Positions 25,240-35,884 of a stretch of 64,000 nucleotides of DNA are shown here, one piece after another. The notes under the pieces were generated by a model, which had not been told where the DNA came from, did not search any database, and saw only the letters and a program-made list of their open reading frames with translations. Position 1 is the first letter of the stretch. The number at the start of each line of letters is the position of its first letter. Both the position numbers and the translations under genes were made by a program. The DNA comes from Pollutimonas sp963712655. GTDB taxonomy: Bacteria; Pseudomonadota; Gammaproteobacteria; Burkholderiales; Burkholderiaceae_B. The stretch is taken from positions 372,001 through 436,000 of the forward strand of contig CAVQIT010000009.1 in NCBI GenBank assembly GCA_963712655.1, given 5' to 3'.

Positions 25240-27379
25240 TGGGCTAACCTGGAAATATCGGCCACCTGGTTCATGACCTGATGCAGGTCGGCCAGCAAGG
25301 CCAGGCGATTGGCGCGTATGGCCGGATCGTCGGCCATGACCATGATGTCATTGAAAAAGGCGTCGACAGCGTCTTTGGCCTGCGCCATGGTGGCCAGGCT
25401 TGCGGTGAAATCGCCTTGCGCCAGTTGAGCCTGGGCTTGCGGCTTGAGCATGCCGATGACGCGGGCCAGGGCCTGCTCGGCCGGTTCGCCGAGTTTGGCG
25501 GGATCGACGGCGCCAGGCGCCGAGTCGGCCTTTTTAAGCAGATTGGCGATACGTTTGTTGGCGGCGGCCAGGCTGGCGGCTTCGGGGCGCTGCGCAAAGT
25601 TGGCGCAGGCCAGTATGCGGGCGTGCACCTGGTGCAGAGGCGGCTCGAGCGCCAGCACGGCATCGACCACATTGCGATCGAAGTCGTTGTTCAGCAGGTT
25701 GCGGTAGCGTTCGTAAACAAAGGCCGGACTTCGGCGCTGCTGGTTTGGGCCACGACGCCCGGCGCAAAGCTTGCCGCGGCGCAAGCCAGCAGATCGGGTA
25801 GGCTCAGGGCGCTGTCGCTGACCGCCAGGTATCCGCCCGCCTGCAACTGTTCGAAGGCGCTGATCAGGCCCAGCGCGGCGCGGCGCAGGCCGTATGGATC
25901 GCGTTCGCCGGTCGGCACAAGGCCTATGCCCCAAATGCCCATCAAAGTTTCGACGCGCTCGGCAATGAACAGAACCGTGGCGGTCAGGGTGTCTGCGCCG
26001 ACGGGCGCATCCAGGCGAATGCGGTATTGGTCTTTCAGGGCCAGGACAACATCGTCGGGTTCGCCATCCGCCCTGGCGTAATAGGCTCCCATGATGCCCT
26101 GCAGCTCGGGAAATTCGCCGACCATGCTCGAGCCCAGGTCGGCCTTGGCCAGCAAGGCCGCGCGGTCGGCGCGATTGACGTCGGCGCCCAGTTGCGCGGC
26201 CACGTGGCGCGCTATCTGGCGCACACGTTCGATACGCTCCAGCTGTGAACCCAGTTTGTTGTGATAGACGCTGGCGGCCAGCCCCGCGACGCGGTCGGCC
26301 AGGCGGATCTTGCGGTCGGTATCGAAGAAGAACTGGGCGTCGGCCAGACGCGGACGCACGACCCGCTGATTGCCTTGGACAATATTGACGGGATCGTCGA
26401 CCTGCATATTGCTGACGATCAGGAAGCGGTGGGTAAGCTTGCCGCTTGCCGGCTCGAACAGCGGGAAGTATTTCTGATTCAGGCGCATGGTCAGAATCAG
26501 GCACTCGGGCGGAACTTGCAGGAACTGCTCGTCGAACTCGCCTACATATACAGTAGGGTGTTCGACCAATGCGGTGACTTCTTCGAGCAGGGCGTCGACT
26601 TCCGGACCGCTGCCGATGGTGGCGTCGAGCGCCTGGGCCTGGCTTTGCAATTGCCGGCTGATAAGCGCCCGGCGCGCTGTGAACGAGGCGATGACTTTGC
26701 CGTCGTCGTGCAGTTGCTTTTCGTAGGTATCGGGCGATGCGACGGTAATGCTGTGGCCCGCCATGAAGCGATGGCCCAGCGTTGCGCGGCCGGCGGACAG
26801 CCCCAGCGCCTGCGTTTCGATGACGTCGTTGCCCCACAGGGCGATAAGCCGGTGCGCGGGGCGCACGAACTTGACGCTGCTGATTCCGTCGGCCAGTTGG
26901 TAGCGCATGACTTTGGGAATAGGCAAATGGGTGATGGCATAGTCCAGCGCCTCTTGCAGGCCATCAGTCCAGCGCGGCGCCGGGCGCCACACCCTTGGCG
27001 TACAAATAGTCTTGCTTGCCATCGGATTCGCTGCTCAGATCGGCGGCCGTCAGGTGGCCCAGGCCTTTGGCCTCCAGTTTCTTGGCCAGCGCGGGGCTGA
27101 TCTCGCCGGTATCGCTCAAGCCTATCTTGGCCGGCATGAGTTTCTCGGTATAGGCCAGCTCGGGCGCCTGGGCCAGCACGGCGCTCAGCACCACGGCCAG
27201 GCGGCGCGGCGTGGAAAAATCGGTGACGCCGCAATCGGCGGCCAGCAAATGATGCTGTTCCAGCGTTTTGCGTATGCCTTCGGCGAAGGCCAGGCCGAGC
27301 TTTTGCAGCGCTTTGGGCGGCAGTTCCTCGGTCAGCAGTTCAATCAGCAATGGCTGTATCGATGCGGTGGCGGCTGTCG

Positions 27380-27383
<4 letters not shown>
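25236..27383 (-). CDS. glyS: Glycyl-tRNA synthetase beta subunit, with two frame breaks
   Basis: About 715 residues when joined. The N-terminal piece (27383 to about 26970, LLIELLTEELPPKALQKLG) passes into a second frame (to about 25725: LPIPKVMRYQLADG, EFPELQGIMGAYYAR), then a third (to 25236: VYERYRNLLNNDFDRNV). Break 1 is one extra C at 26969-26970; removing it restores AALTDGLQEAL. Break 2 is one missing C near 25724-25725; adding it restores EVRAFVYERY. With both corrected the protein is complete. The enzyme is needed for Gly-tRNA in alpha2beta2 form, and glyQ beside it is intact, so these look like consensus errors and not decay. ATGA overlap with glyQ. Confidence 0.9.
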
Positions 27384-28291
<908 letters not shown>

Positions 28292-28464
28292 GTGCGAAAG
28301 ACCAGAATAGCGTAGAGCCGCAAAATTTTTCAATTTTAACTGGTTCCACGCCAAAGAAGTCGGGCTCATGCCCGGCGTCTGTTTCAATTGGTCGTATGAT
28401 ATTGGGTTATCGACCTTCTTTAACAGGCGCATATCGGCGCCACGGCTTTTTTAGGGACTGCTCT

Positions 28465-29232
28465 ATGTCTGACTTGGTAAAAGTGGAAATAATCGATCGC
28501 ATCCAGATCATTACGGTCAACAGGCCCGAGGCGCGCAATGCCATCAACTATGAAACCGCTCAGGAACTGGCCAAGGCGTTCGATCAACTCGATGCCAACG
28601 ATGATGTCGTGATCGGCATTCTGACCGGCGCGGGCAACACCTTTTCCTCGGGCATGGACTTGAAAGCGTTTGCCTTGAACGGGCAGCGTCCGTTGGTCGA
28701 AGGGCGCGGCTTTGCCGGCCTGTGCGAAAAGCCGCCCAGAAAACCCATGATTGCCGCGGTCGAAGGCTATGCGCTGGCGGGCGGTTGTGAAATGGCCCTG
28801 GCCTGCGACATGGTTGTGGCGGCCAATAACGCCAATTTCGGCTTGCCGGAAGTCAAGCGCGGCATTGTGCCGGGCGCGGGCGGCATGCTCCGCCTGCCCA
28901 GCCGCATTCCTTATCATATTGCCATGGAGGCTGTGCTGACCGGCGATATGCTGCCCGCCGCCCGCGCGCACCACTACGGCTTGGTGAACCGGCTGGTCGA
29001 GCCCGGACAGGCTCTTGAAGAGGCCCTGGCGCTGGCTCGCACTGTAACCGCGAATGGGCCGCTGGCCGTGCAGACCGCAAAGAAAATCGTGATTGAATCG
29101 CGCGACTGGAGCCAGCCCGACATGTTCGATCTGCAGCGTCCGCGCGTCGCCCATATTTTCACGTCGGCCGACGCCAAGGAAGGCGCCACGGCTTTCGCCG
29201 AAAAGCGCAAACCTGTATGGACCGGTAAATAA
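28465..29232 (+). CDS. Enoyl-CoA hydratase (crotonase family)
   Basis: 255 residues from the ATG at 28465, with AGGGA upstream. Typical motifs are IAAVEGYALAGGCEMALACD (oxyanion hole) and FGLPEVKRGIVPGAGG, which keeps the first catalytic Glu that is missing in the crotonase at 11379. It is divergent from glyQ and 69 bases ahead of the fumarase gene. It may serve general beta-oxidation or the following C5 acid genes. Confidence 0.9.
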   Translation: MSDLVKVEIIDRIQIITVNRPEARNAINYETAQELAKAFDQLDANDDVVIGILTGAGNTFSSGMDLKAFALNGQRPLVEGRGFAGLCEKPPRKPMIAAVEGYALAGGCEMALACDMVVAANNANFGLPEVKRGIVPGAGGMLRLPSRIPYHIAMEAVLTGDMLPAARAHHYGLVNRLVEPGQALEEALALARTVTANGPLAVQTAKKIVIESRDWSQPDMFDLQRPRVAHIFTSADAKEGATAFAEKRKPVWTGK

Positions 29233-29301
29233 ATTCCCGCAAGCCGGCACGGAAACCTTGGCGGGCCTGCGCCGTCCGCTTTTTACGATTGAAACGACAT
29301 C

Positions 29302-30828
29302 ATGACCACGACAATTCAAGAAAACGATCTCATCCAGTCCATTGCGGATGCTGTGCAATTCATCAGCTATTATCATCCGGCCGATTACATCCAGCACCTG
29401 GCTCGCGCCTACGAGCTTGAAGAAAGCCCGGCGGCCAAAGATGCGATTGCGCAAATCCTGACCAATTCGCGCATGTGCGCCGAAGGGCACCGCCCTATTT
29501 GCCAGGACACCGGCGTGGTCAATGTATTTCTGAAAATCGGCATGGATGTGCGTTTCGCCACGCAGCGCAGCATGCAGGAAGTATGCGACGAAGGCGTGCG
29601 CCAGGGCTACCTGAATCCCGACAATCCCTTGCGCGCGTCGATACTCGCCGATTCCCTGTTTGAGCGCAAGAATACGCGCGACAACACACCCTGTATTGTC
29701 AATGTCGACCTTGTCGCCGGCGACAAGGTCGATGTGCAGGTGGCGGCCAAAGGCGGCGGCTCGGAAAACAAGTCCAAGTTCGCCATGCTCAACCCCAGCG
29801 ATTCGCTGGTCGATTGGGTATTGAAGACCGTGCCGCAAATGGGTGCGGGCTGGTGTCCGCCGGGCATGCTGGGCATAGGCGTTGGAGGCACCGCGGAAAA
29901 AGCCATGTTGATGGCCAAGCAGTCGCTGATGGAAGACATCGACATGTATGAACTGCTGCGGCGCGGCCCGCAAAGCAAGCTGGAAGAGTTGCGCATCGAG
30001 CTTTACCGCAAGGTGAACGCGCTGGGCATAGGCGCGCAGGGTTTGGGCGGCTTGACCACGGTGCTGGATGTCAAGATCCATACTTTCCCCACCCATGCGG
30101 CATCCAAGCCTGTGGCCATGATCCCCAACTGCGCCGCGACGCGCCATGTGCATTTCGAACTCGACGGCTCGGGTCCGGCGCAACTGACGCCTCCGGCGCT
30201 TTCGGATTGGCCCGATGTGCATTGGGCGCCCGACTACAACAAGTCATTGCAGGTCGATCTCAACACCCTGACCAAGGCGCAGGTCGCCAGCTGGAAGCCG
30301 GGCCAGACCCTGCTGCTGTCGGGGAAAATGCTTACCGGCCGCGACGCCGCCCATAAACGCATTCACGATATGCTGGCCAATGGCGAGCAACTGCCCGTCG
30401 ATTTCACCAACCGGGTTATTTATTATGTCGGTCCGGTCGACCCGGTGCGCGATGAAGTCGTCGGCCCGGCGGGCCCGACCACGTCTACCCGCATGGACAA
30501 GTTCACCGACATGATGCTGGCCCAGACCGGCCTGATTTCCATGATAGGCAAGGCCGAGCGCGGTCCGGTCGCCATCGAATCCATACGCAAGCATGGCTCG
30601 GCCTATCTCATGGCGGTCGGCGGCTCGGCCTACCTGGTGTCCAAGGCCATACGCGGCGCCAAGGTGGTCGGTTTCGAAGACCTGGGCATGGAAGCCATTT
30701 ACGAGTTCGATGTCAAGGACATGCCGGTGACCGTGGCGGTGGACTCCACCGGCACGTCGGTACATGAAACCGGCCCCAGGGAATGGAAAGCCCGCATCGC
30801 CGATATTACGTTGACGCCGGTTTTGTAA
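29302..30828 (+). CDS. Class I fumarate hydratase ([4Fe-4S], FumA/FumB type)
   Basis: 508 residues, with the alpha and beta parts fused as in FumA. Cluster-ligand cysteines are seen in RPICQDTGVVNVF, GAGWCPPGMLGIGVGG and MIPNCAATRHVHFEL; the C-terminal half has GPTTSTRMDKFTDMML. The enzyme interconverts fumarate and (S)-malate. Class I fumarases are known to hydrate mesaconate to citramalate as well, which fits the neighbouring MaoC, CoA-transferase and CitE-type lyase genes. No other fumarase is in the window, so it may equally be the main TCA enzyme. Confidence 0.92.
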   Translation: MTTTIQENDLIQSIADAVQFISYYHPADYIQHLARAYELEESPAAKDAIAQILTNSRMCAEGHRPICQDTGVVNVFLKIGMDVRFATQRSMQEVCDEGVRQGYLNPDNPLRASILADSLFERKNTRDNTPCIVNVDLVAGDKVDVQVAAKGGGSENKSKFAMLNPSDSLVDWVLKTVPQMGAGWCPPGMLGIGVGGTAEKAMLMAKQSLMEDIDMYELLRRGPQSKLEELRIELYRKVNALGIGAQGLGGLTTVLDVKIHTFPTHAASKPVAMIPNCAATRHVHFELDGSGPAQLTPPALSDWPDVHWAPDYNKSLQVDLNTLTKAQVASWKPGQTLLLSGKMLTGRDAAHKRIHDMLANGEQLPVDFTNRVIYYVGPVDPVRDEVVGPAGPTTSTRMDKFTDMMLAQTGLISMIGKAERGPVAIESIRKHGSAYLMAVGGSAYLVSKAIRGAKVVGFEDLGMEAIYEFDVKDMPVTVAVDSTGTSVHETGPREWKARIADITLTPVL

Positions 30829-30968
30829 ACCGGCGGCATCGCTTGCCCCGGATGGGTTTGCCGCCCTGTTCCAGGCTAGTGAACAGGGCCTTATCCAGAA
30901 TCGAATTCACAAGCGCCATATAAACCTGCAAGCTACGAGCTTGTATGGCGCAAGGACAAGATACCGCA

Positions 30969-31799
30969 ATGACAAGCATGAACCCATCCGCATGGATAGG
31001 CCGTACCGAGGAATATCCCGACTCGATCGACATCGGCCACATCGAGAAAGTGGCGCTCAGCCTGGACGCCAAGGCGCCCGCGGCCGGCGGCGAATTGCCC
31101 CCGCTGTGGCACTGGACCCTGTTCGTGCAAGGCATGCCCTACGGCCAGCTGGGCGACGACGGCCATCCTCGGCGCGGCGGGTTTTTGCCCGCCGCCGATA
31201 ACCGCAACCGCATGTGGGCCGGCGGCCGGGTCGAGTTCCTGCAGCCCTTGCGCGTAGGCTCGCCGGGCAAGCGGATGTCGACCATTGCCCAGGTCAAGGA
31301 AAAAGAAGGCCGCACCGGCAAATTGCTGTTCGTGACGGTAAAGCATGACTATGTCCAGGATGGCGTCTTGTGCATTTCCGAAGAGCAGGACATCGTTTAC
31401 CGCGAGCCCAGTCCTCCCAAGCTCGAAGGCAGCGTGTCCGCGCCGCCTTCGCAGTGGTCCGAAACCGTCGAGCCTTCCAGCGTGATGCTGTTTCGCTATT
31501 CCGCGGTTACCTTCAACGGCCACCGGATTCATTACGATGAGCCCTACGCCACCCAAACCGAAGGCTATCCCGGCCTGGTCGTGCACGGCCCCATGATCGC
31601 CACCTTGATGTGCCGGGCATTCGTCAACGCCAATCCCGGCAAAGACATCGCCTCGTTTTCGTACCGTGGATTAAGGCCCTTGATTGCGCCGCGTCCCTTC
31701 CAGGTCGCAGGGGTGCTGGGCGACGGCAATACCGCGCAATTATGGGCCGAGCAGGATGGTACGCTGGCCCATCAGGCGGAACTGAGGTTCAAGGCATGA
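30969..31799 (+). CDS. MaoC-type acyl-CoA hydratase, mesaconyl-C4-CoA hydratase-like
   Basis: 276 residues from the ATG at 30969; an ATG at 30945 is also possible, and neither has a strong ribosome site. It is a double hotdog: an N-terminal FAS1-like dehydratase half (DWIGRTE-type opening WIGRTEEYPDSIDIG, with LWHWTLFVQG and GFLPAADNRNRMWAGG) and a C-terminal MaoC half (SAVTFNGHRIHYDEPYA, with YPGLVVHGPM). This is the plan of mesaconyl-C4-CoA hydratase, which makes citramalyl-CoA. It overlaps the CoA transferase by ATGA. Confidence 0.85.
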   Translation: MTSMNPSAWIGRTEEYPDSIDIGHIEKVALSLDAKAPAAGGELPPLWHWTLFVQGMPYGQLGDDGHPRRGGFLPAADNRNRMWAGGRVEFLQPLRVGSPGKRMSTIAQVKEKEGRTGKLLFVTVKHDYVQDGVLCISEEQDIVYREPSPPKLEGSVSAPPSQWSETVEPSSVMLFRYSAVTFNGHRIHYDEPYATQTEGYPGLVVHGPMIATLMCRAFVNANPGKDIASFSYRGLRPLIAPRPFQVAGVLGDGNTAQLWAEQDGTLAHQAELRFKA

Positions 31800-33016
31800 A
31801 CCATTCAACCCTGCCAAACGCATCCAGCCCCGCCGCGCCGCGTCCGCTGGACGGCATCACCGTAATCAGCCTGGAACACGCCATTGCCGCGCCGTTCTGC
31901 ACGCGCCAACTGGCCGATATGGGCGCGCGCGTCATCAAGATCGAGCGCCCGGGCACGGGGGATTTCGCCCGGGGCTACGACGAACAGGTCAAAGGGCTGG
32001 CTTCCCACTTCGTGTGGACCAATCGTTCCAAGGAAAGCCTGACGCTCGACCTCAAGCGGCCGGAGGCGGCTCGTATCCTGGATGAGCTGCTGGAACAGGC
32101 CGATGTCCTGGTGCAGAATCTGGCGCCGGGGGCGGCGGCCCGCTTGGGCTTATCGTTCGAGACCTTGCACGAAAAAAATCCGCGCCTCATCGTGTGCGAT
32201 ATCTCCGGTTATGGCGAGGGCGGTTCCTATCAGGATAAAAAAGCCTACGATCTGTTGATTCAAAGCGAAAGCGGTTTTCTGTCGGTGACCGGCACGCCTG
32301 ATAGCCTGGCCAAGGCGGGCTGTTCGATTTCCGATATCGCCGCCGGCATGTACGCCTATAGCAGCATTTTATCGGCGCTATTGCTGCGCGGACGCACCGG
32401 ATCAGGTAGCCGCATCGACGTATCCATGCTGGAAAGCATGGTCGAGTGGATGGGTTTCCCCATGTATTACGCTTTCGAAGGCGCGGCGCCTCCGCCCCGG
32501 GCCGGCGCCGCGCACGCCACCATCTATCCTTACGGACCGTTTCCGGTGGGCGACGGCAGCGAAGTCATGATGGGTTTGCAAAACGAGCGTGAATGGGCGG
32601 CATTTTGCAAGATCGTCCTGAAGCAGCCCGATGTGGCCGTCGATAGCCGCTTCAGCAGCAACTCCGCGCGCGTGGCCAACAAAGAAGCGCTGCGCGTGCT
32701 GATCGTTACGGTATTCGCGGCCCTGTCGCGCGAGCAGCTTATCGAACGGCTGGAAGAGGCCAGTATCGCCAACGCCAGCGTGAACACGATGATAGACGTC
32801 TGGAACCATCCGCAGCTTGCCCAGCGCCAGCGCTGGCGCCAGGTCGGCAGCCCGGTGGGTCCGTTGCCGGCGCTGATACCTCCCGCAAGCAACTCGGCGT
32901 TCCAGGCCCGCATGGACAGAGTTCCCGGATTGGGCGAGGATACGGCCGCCATTCTTGCCGGCCTTGGCTATTCAGATGGGCAAATCCAGGATATGGCGCA
33001 ACAGGGGGTTATTTGA
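31796..33016 (+). CDS. Family III CoA transferase, likely for a C5/C4 dicarboxylate
   Basis: 406 residues from the ATG at 31796. Standard features are TVISLEHAIAAPFCTRQL, DMGARVIKIERPGTGDFARG, and the catalytic aspartate region KKAYDLLIQSESGFLSVTG. Position between a mesaconyl-CoA-type hydratase and a CitE-type lyase suggests succinyl-CoA:mesaconate or mesaconyl-CoA C1-C4 transferase activity. It overlaps both neighbours (ATGA and TGATG), so the three are one translation-coupled operon. Confidence 0.88.
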   Translation: MNHSTLPNASSPAAPRPLDGITVISLEHAIAAPFCTRQLADMGARVIKIERPGTGDFARGYDEQVKGLASHFVWTNRSKESLTLDLKRPEAARILDELLEQADVLVQNLAPGAAARLGLSFETLHEKNPRLIVCDISGYGEGGSYQDKKAYDLLIQSESGFLSVTGTPDSLAKAGCSISDIAAGMYAYSSILSALLLRGRTGSGSRIDVSMLESMVEWMGFPMYYAFEGAAPPPRAGAAHATIYPYGPFPVGDGSEVMMGLQNEREWAAFCKIVLKQPDVAVDSRFSSNSARVANKEALRVLIVTVFAALSREQLIERLEEASIANASVNTMIDVWNHPQLAQRQRWRQVGSPVGPLPALIPPASNSAFQARMDRVPGLGEDTAAILAGLGYSDGQIQDMAQQGVI

Positions 33017-33822
33017 TGCGGCAAGCGATTCGATCAGCGTTATTTGTTCCGGCAACTCGGCCGGAGCGGTTTTCCAAGGCTTTGGCCGCCGGCGCGGACA
33101 GCGCCATTATCGATCTCGAAGATGCTGTCGAGCGCGACCTGAAAGACAAGGCGCGCGAGCATCTGCGCGATTTTGCCAGCGCGAATCCGCAAACTTCGTT
33201 CTGGGTCAGGATCAACGGCGCGACCACATCATGGTTCAACGCCGACCTTGCCATATGCGCCGCGCATCCGAATATCACAGGCATATTGCTGCCCAAAGCG
33301 GAATCGGCCCTGCAGGTTCAGCAAACGGCCCAGGCCGGCAAAGCCGTGCTGCCCATCGTTGAAAGCGCCAGAGGCGTGCTGGCGCTGGAGCAGATGGCGG
33401 CGCAGCACGGAGTCGATCGCCTGTCTTTCGGCAGCCTGGATTTGATGCTTGAATTGGGCACGGCGCCCGATACCGCCGGCGCCGCCTTATTGCTGAACCA
33501 CATACGCTGCCAGATCCTGCTGCATAGCGCCGCCCACGGGCTGGCCGCGCCGCTGGACGGCGTCTACCCAAATTTCTCCGATCACGAAGGCCTGGCGAAA
33601 GTCGCCGGGCAAGTGCGCGACATGGGCTTTGGCGGGATGCTCTGCATACATCCCGCGCAAGTTGCCGCAATACATGCGGCATTCGCGCCAAGCGCCGCCG
33701 ATCTCGATTGGGCCAGGCGCATCATGGCCATCGCCGACTCCACCGGTTCGTCGGCTTTCCAGATGGACGGCAAAATGGTGGACGCTCCCGTCATCGAACG
33801 CGCCCGGAAAATTTTGCGGTAA
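33016..33822 (+). CDS. CitE-like C-C lyase (citramalyl-/malyl-CoA lyase family)
   Basis: 268 residues, HpcH/HpaI/CitE TIM barrel. Key stretches: SALFVPATRPERFSKALAAG, SAIIDLEDAVERDLKDKA, VRINGATTSWF, the metal-ligand Glu in VLPIVESARGV and Asp in FGSLDLMLELG, and a C-terminal FQMDGKMVDAPVIERA. With the two upstream genes it would cleave citramalyl-CoA to pyruvate and acetyl-CoA. Malyl-CoA is another possible substrate. Confidence 0.88.
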   Translation: MRQAIRSALFVPATRPERFSKALAAGADSAIIDLEDAVERDLKDKAREHLRDFASANPQTSFWVRINGATTSWFNADLAICAAHPNITGILLPKAESALQVQQTAQAGKAVLPIVESARGVLALEQMAAQHGVDRLSFGSLDLMLELGTAPDTAGAALLLNHIRCQILLHSAAHGLAAPLDGVYPNFSDHEGLAKVAGQVRDMGFGGMLCIHPAQVAAIHAAFAPSAADLDWARRIMAIADSTGSSAFQMDGKMVDAPVIERARKILR

Positions 33823-33883
33823 TGGATTAAGCCGCTGAAAATTCGGGGGAATTCGATAACTGGGAATTGCGGCGGCCGTTCGA

Positions 33884-33908
33884 TGGCCTGAAGCGGCGCT
33901 TCTGGCCA
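33884..33908. terminator. Possible hairpin between convergent lyase and folK genes
   Basis: TGGCC-T-GAAGC-GGC-GCTTC-T-GGCCA forms an 11-bp stem with one mismatch. No T run follows on either side, so the terminator role is weak. Confidence 0.35.
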
Positions 33909-33941
33909 TTGCCTGGCGTCAATGGGGGCGATTTCCTTCTT

Positions 33942-34418
33942 TCATTCGGGCACGAGCGCCAGTTCCTGCCCCGAACATCCCGCCAGCAACACCGTGACAG
34001 GCCCTTGCGCCAAGCGCATATCCGGCGCCAGATCCGCAAGCGGCTTCAACACAAATGCCCGTTCATGCATGCGGGGATGCGGCACGATCAGATCCGGGTC
34101 CTGGATTTCCTGCTCGCCGTACAACAGCAAATCCAGGTCCAGTGTGCGCGGCGCGTTGCGATAAGGGCGCAAACGGCCATGCCGCAACTCGATATCCTGC
34201 AGAATCCCCAGCAGCTCGCGCGCCGGCAACGTGGTCTCGAGCAGGGCGACGCCATTCACATAGTCCGGCCCGCTGGAGTCCACCGGGGCTGTCCGGTACA
34301 GCGGCGACAGCTTGAATTCGGCAATGCCGGGAGTTTGCGCCAGCTCGGCGGCCGCTAGCCGCAATGTCGCCTGAGCATCGCCCAGATTCGCGCCCAAACC
34401 GATATAAGCCAGCGCCAT
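33942..34418 (-). CDS. folK: 2-amino-4-hydroxy-6-hydroxymethyldihydropteridine pyrophosphokinase
   Basis: 158 residues. HPPK motifs: AYIGLGANLGDAQATLR, LYRTAPVD with DYVNGVALLET, RPYRNAPRTLDLDLLLYG (catalytic DLD) and PHPRMHERAFVL. It pyrophosphorylates the pterin for folate synthesis. The pcnB-folK order is common in beta-proteobacteria; 98 bases separate them. Confidence 0.94.
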   Translation of the reverse strand: MALAYIGLGANLGDAQATLRLAAAELAQTPGIAEFKLSPLYRTAPVDSSGPDYVNGVALLETTLPARELLGILQDIELRHGRLRPYRNAPRTLDLDLLLYGEQEIQDPDLIVPHPRMHERAFVLKPLADLAPDMRLAQGPVTVLLAGCSGQELALVPE

Positions 34419-34516
34419 CTATTTTTCCCGCCCTGTGCCGGATGCCTTGGCGGCATTTAGGCGGGCGCCGCCTCGCGTGCCGCACGCAGGCCCTATTGGA
34501 CGAGAGGGTTCTTTCA

Positions 34517-35875
34517 TCATGCCTGCGGCGTGCCGGCCTGCGAGGCGGGGCGGCGCCTTGGGCTGCGCCGGCGGCGCGCGGCGGCGGGGGGCTTGCCGCG
34601 GTTTTCCGCCTGGTACGACTCTATCATTTCGGCGCGCGTCGAATCATCGGCATTGGCCAGGTCCATCCACCACTGCGCCTGGACGCTGTCGACTTCGTGC
34701 GCCTCGGCGCGCAACTGCAAAAAGTCGACGGCGGCCCGAAAGCGCGGCTGCTCGAGCATGCGCCAGATAGTCTTGGGATTGGCGCGCTCGAAACGAGCCT
34801 GCATGAACCATATCTCGCGCATGTCCGCCTGGAAGCGGCGCTGTATGGCCAGTTTTCGGGTTTGCTCTTCCACTACCGAGTCCGCAGCCAGCATAAGCGC
34901 CTGGGCGGGATGCTCTCCGCCGGCGCAGATTTCTTGCCAGCGTTTGTCGACCAGTTTCCATAACAGCGCGGCAAACAGAAAGCTGGGGCTGATGTTTTTG
35001 CCGGCGCGCACCCGGGCGTCTGTGCGCGCCAGCGCCAGTTCCACGAATTGTTCGCCGCCGTCTTCCTTGAAGATAAGGTCTATCAAGGGCAGCAAGCCTT
35101 CATGCAAGCCTACCGACTGCATCTGGCGCAGGCAGTCCATGGCATGGCCGCAAGTCAGCAATTTAAGGATTTCATCGAACAGGCGCGAAGACGGCACGTT
35201 CTCGATCAGGGGAGCCATGCGCAGGATGGGCTCGCGGGACGCCGGATCTATCGTGGCGCTAAGCTTGGCGGCAAAACGCAGCGCGCGCAGCATGCGGACC
35301 GGGTCTTCGCGATAGCGGGTTTCCGGATCGCCGATCATGCGCACGACGCGGTTCTTCAGGTCGTGGACGCCCCGATGGTAATCGATGACTTCTTCGTTGA
35401 TGGGATCGTAATACAAGGCGTTGAGCGTAAAGTCGCGCCGCGCCGCGTCTTCCTCGTGCGAACCGAACAGATTGTCGCGCAGGATGCGGCCGTGCTCATC
35501 GGTGTCTTGCTCCACCGACGCGGGCGCCCGGAAGGTTGAGGTTTCGATGATCTCCTGGCCGAACACCACATGGACCAGTTGAAAACGCTTGCCGATGATG
35601 CGGGCCCGCCGGAACAGAGGGCGGATCTGATCGGGCGTGGCGTTGGTGGCGACGTCGAAATCCTTGGGTTCCAGGCCCACGATAAGATCGCGCACCGCGC
35701 CGCCGACAATGTAGGCCACATAGCCGTGCTGATGCAAGACTTCGCATACCTTGATGGCGTGGCGCGAGACATTGCGCCGGTCGATGCCGTGTTTTTCGCG
35801 CGACAGGCGCTCGGGCCCGCGGCGCGGCGTGGAGAACAGGCGTCCGACAAAGTTCTTTATTGTTTCTTTAAGCAT
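34517..35875 (-). CDS. pcnB: Poly(A) polymerase I
   Basis: 452 residues. The nucleotidyltransferase head has AYIVGGAVRDLIVGLEPKDF with the catalytic DFD, then the RFQLVHVVFG and RRDFTLNALYYDP motifs, RNA-binding and neck regions, and an arginine-rich tail (ARRRRSPRRRPASQ) that would bind RNA. The tail distinguishes PcnB from CCA-adding enzymes. It polyadenylates RNAs for decay. It follows the HAD gene by nine bases. Confidence 0.93.
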   Translation of the reverse strand: MLKETIKNFVGRLFSTPRRGPERLSREKHGIDRRNVSRHAIKVCEVLHQHGYVAYIVGGAVRDLIVGLEPKDFDVATNATPDQIRPLFRRARIIGKRFQLVHVVFGQEIIETSTFRAPASVEQDTDEHGRILRDNLFGSHEEDAARRDFTLNALYYDPINEEVIDYHRGVHDLKNRVVRMIGDPETRYREDPVRMLRALRFAAKLSATIDPASREPILRMAPLIENVPSSRLFDEILKLLTCGHAMDCLRQMQSVGLHEGLLPLIDLIFKEDGGEQFVELALARTDARVRAGKNISPSFLFAALLWKLVDKRWQEICAGGEHPAQALMLAADSVVEEQTRKLAIQRRFQADMREIWFMQARFERANPKTIWRMLEQPRFRAAVDFLQLRAEAHEVDSVQAQWWMDLANADDSTRAEMIESYQAENRGKPPAAARRRRSPRRRPASQAGTPQA

Positions 35876-35884
35876 GAATGTATT

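Noticed and set aside
33867..34358. Plus-strand frame over folK
   Set aside because: FolK motifs are complete on the minus strand; the plus frame has no recognisable features.
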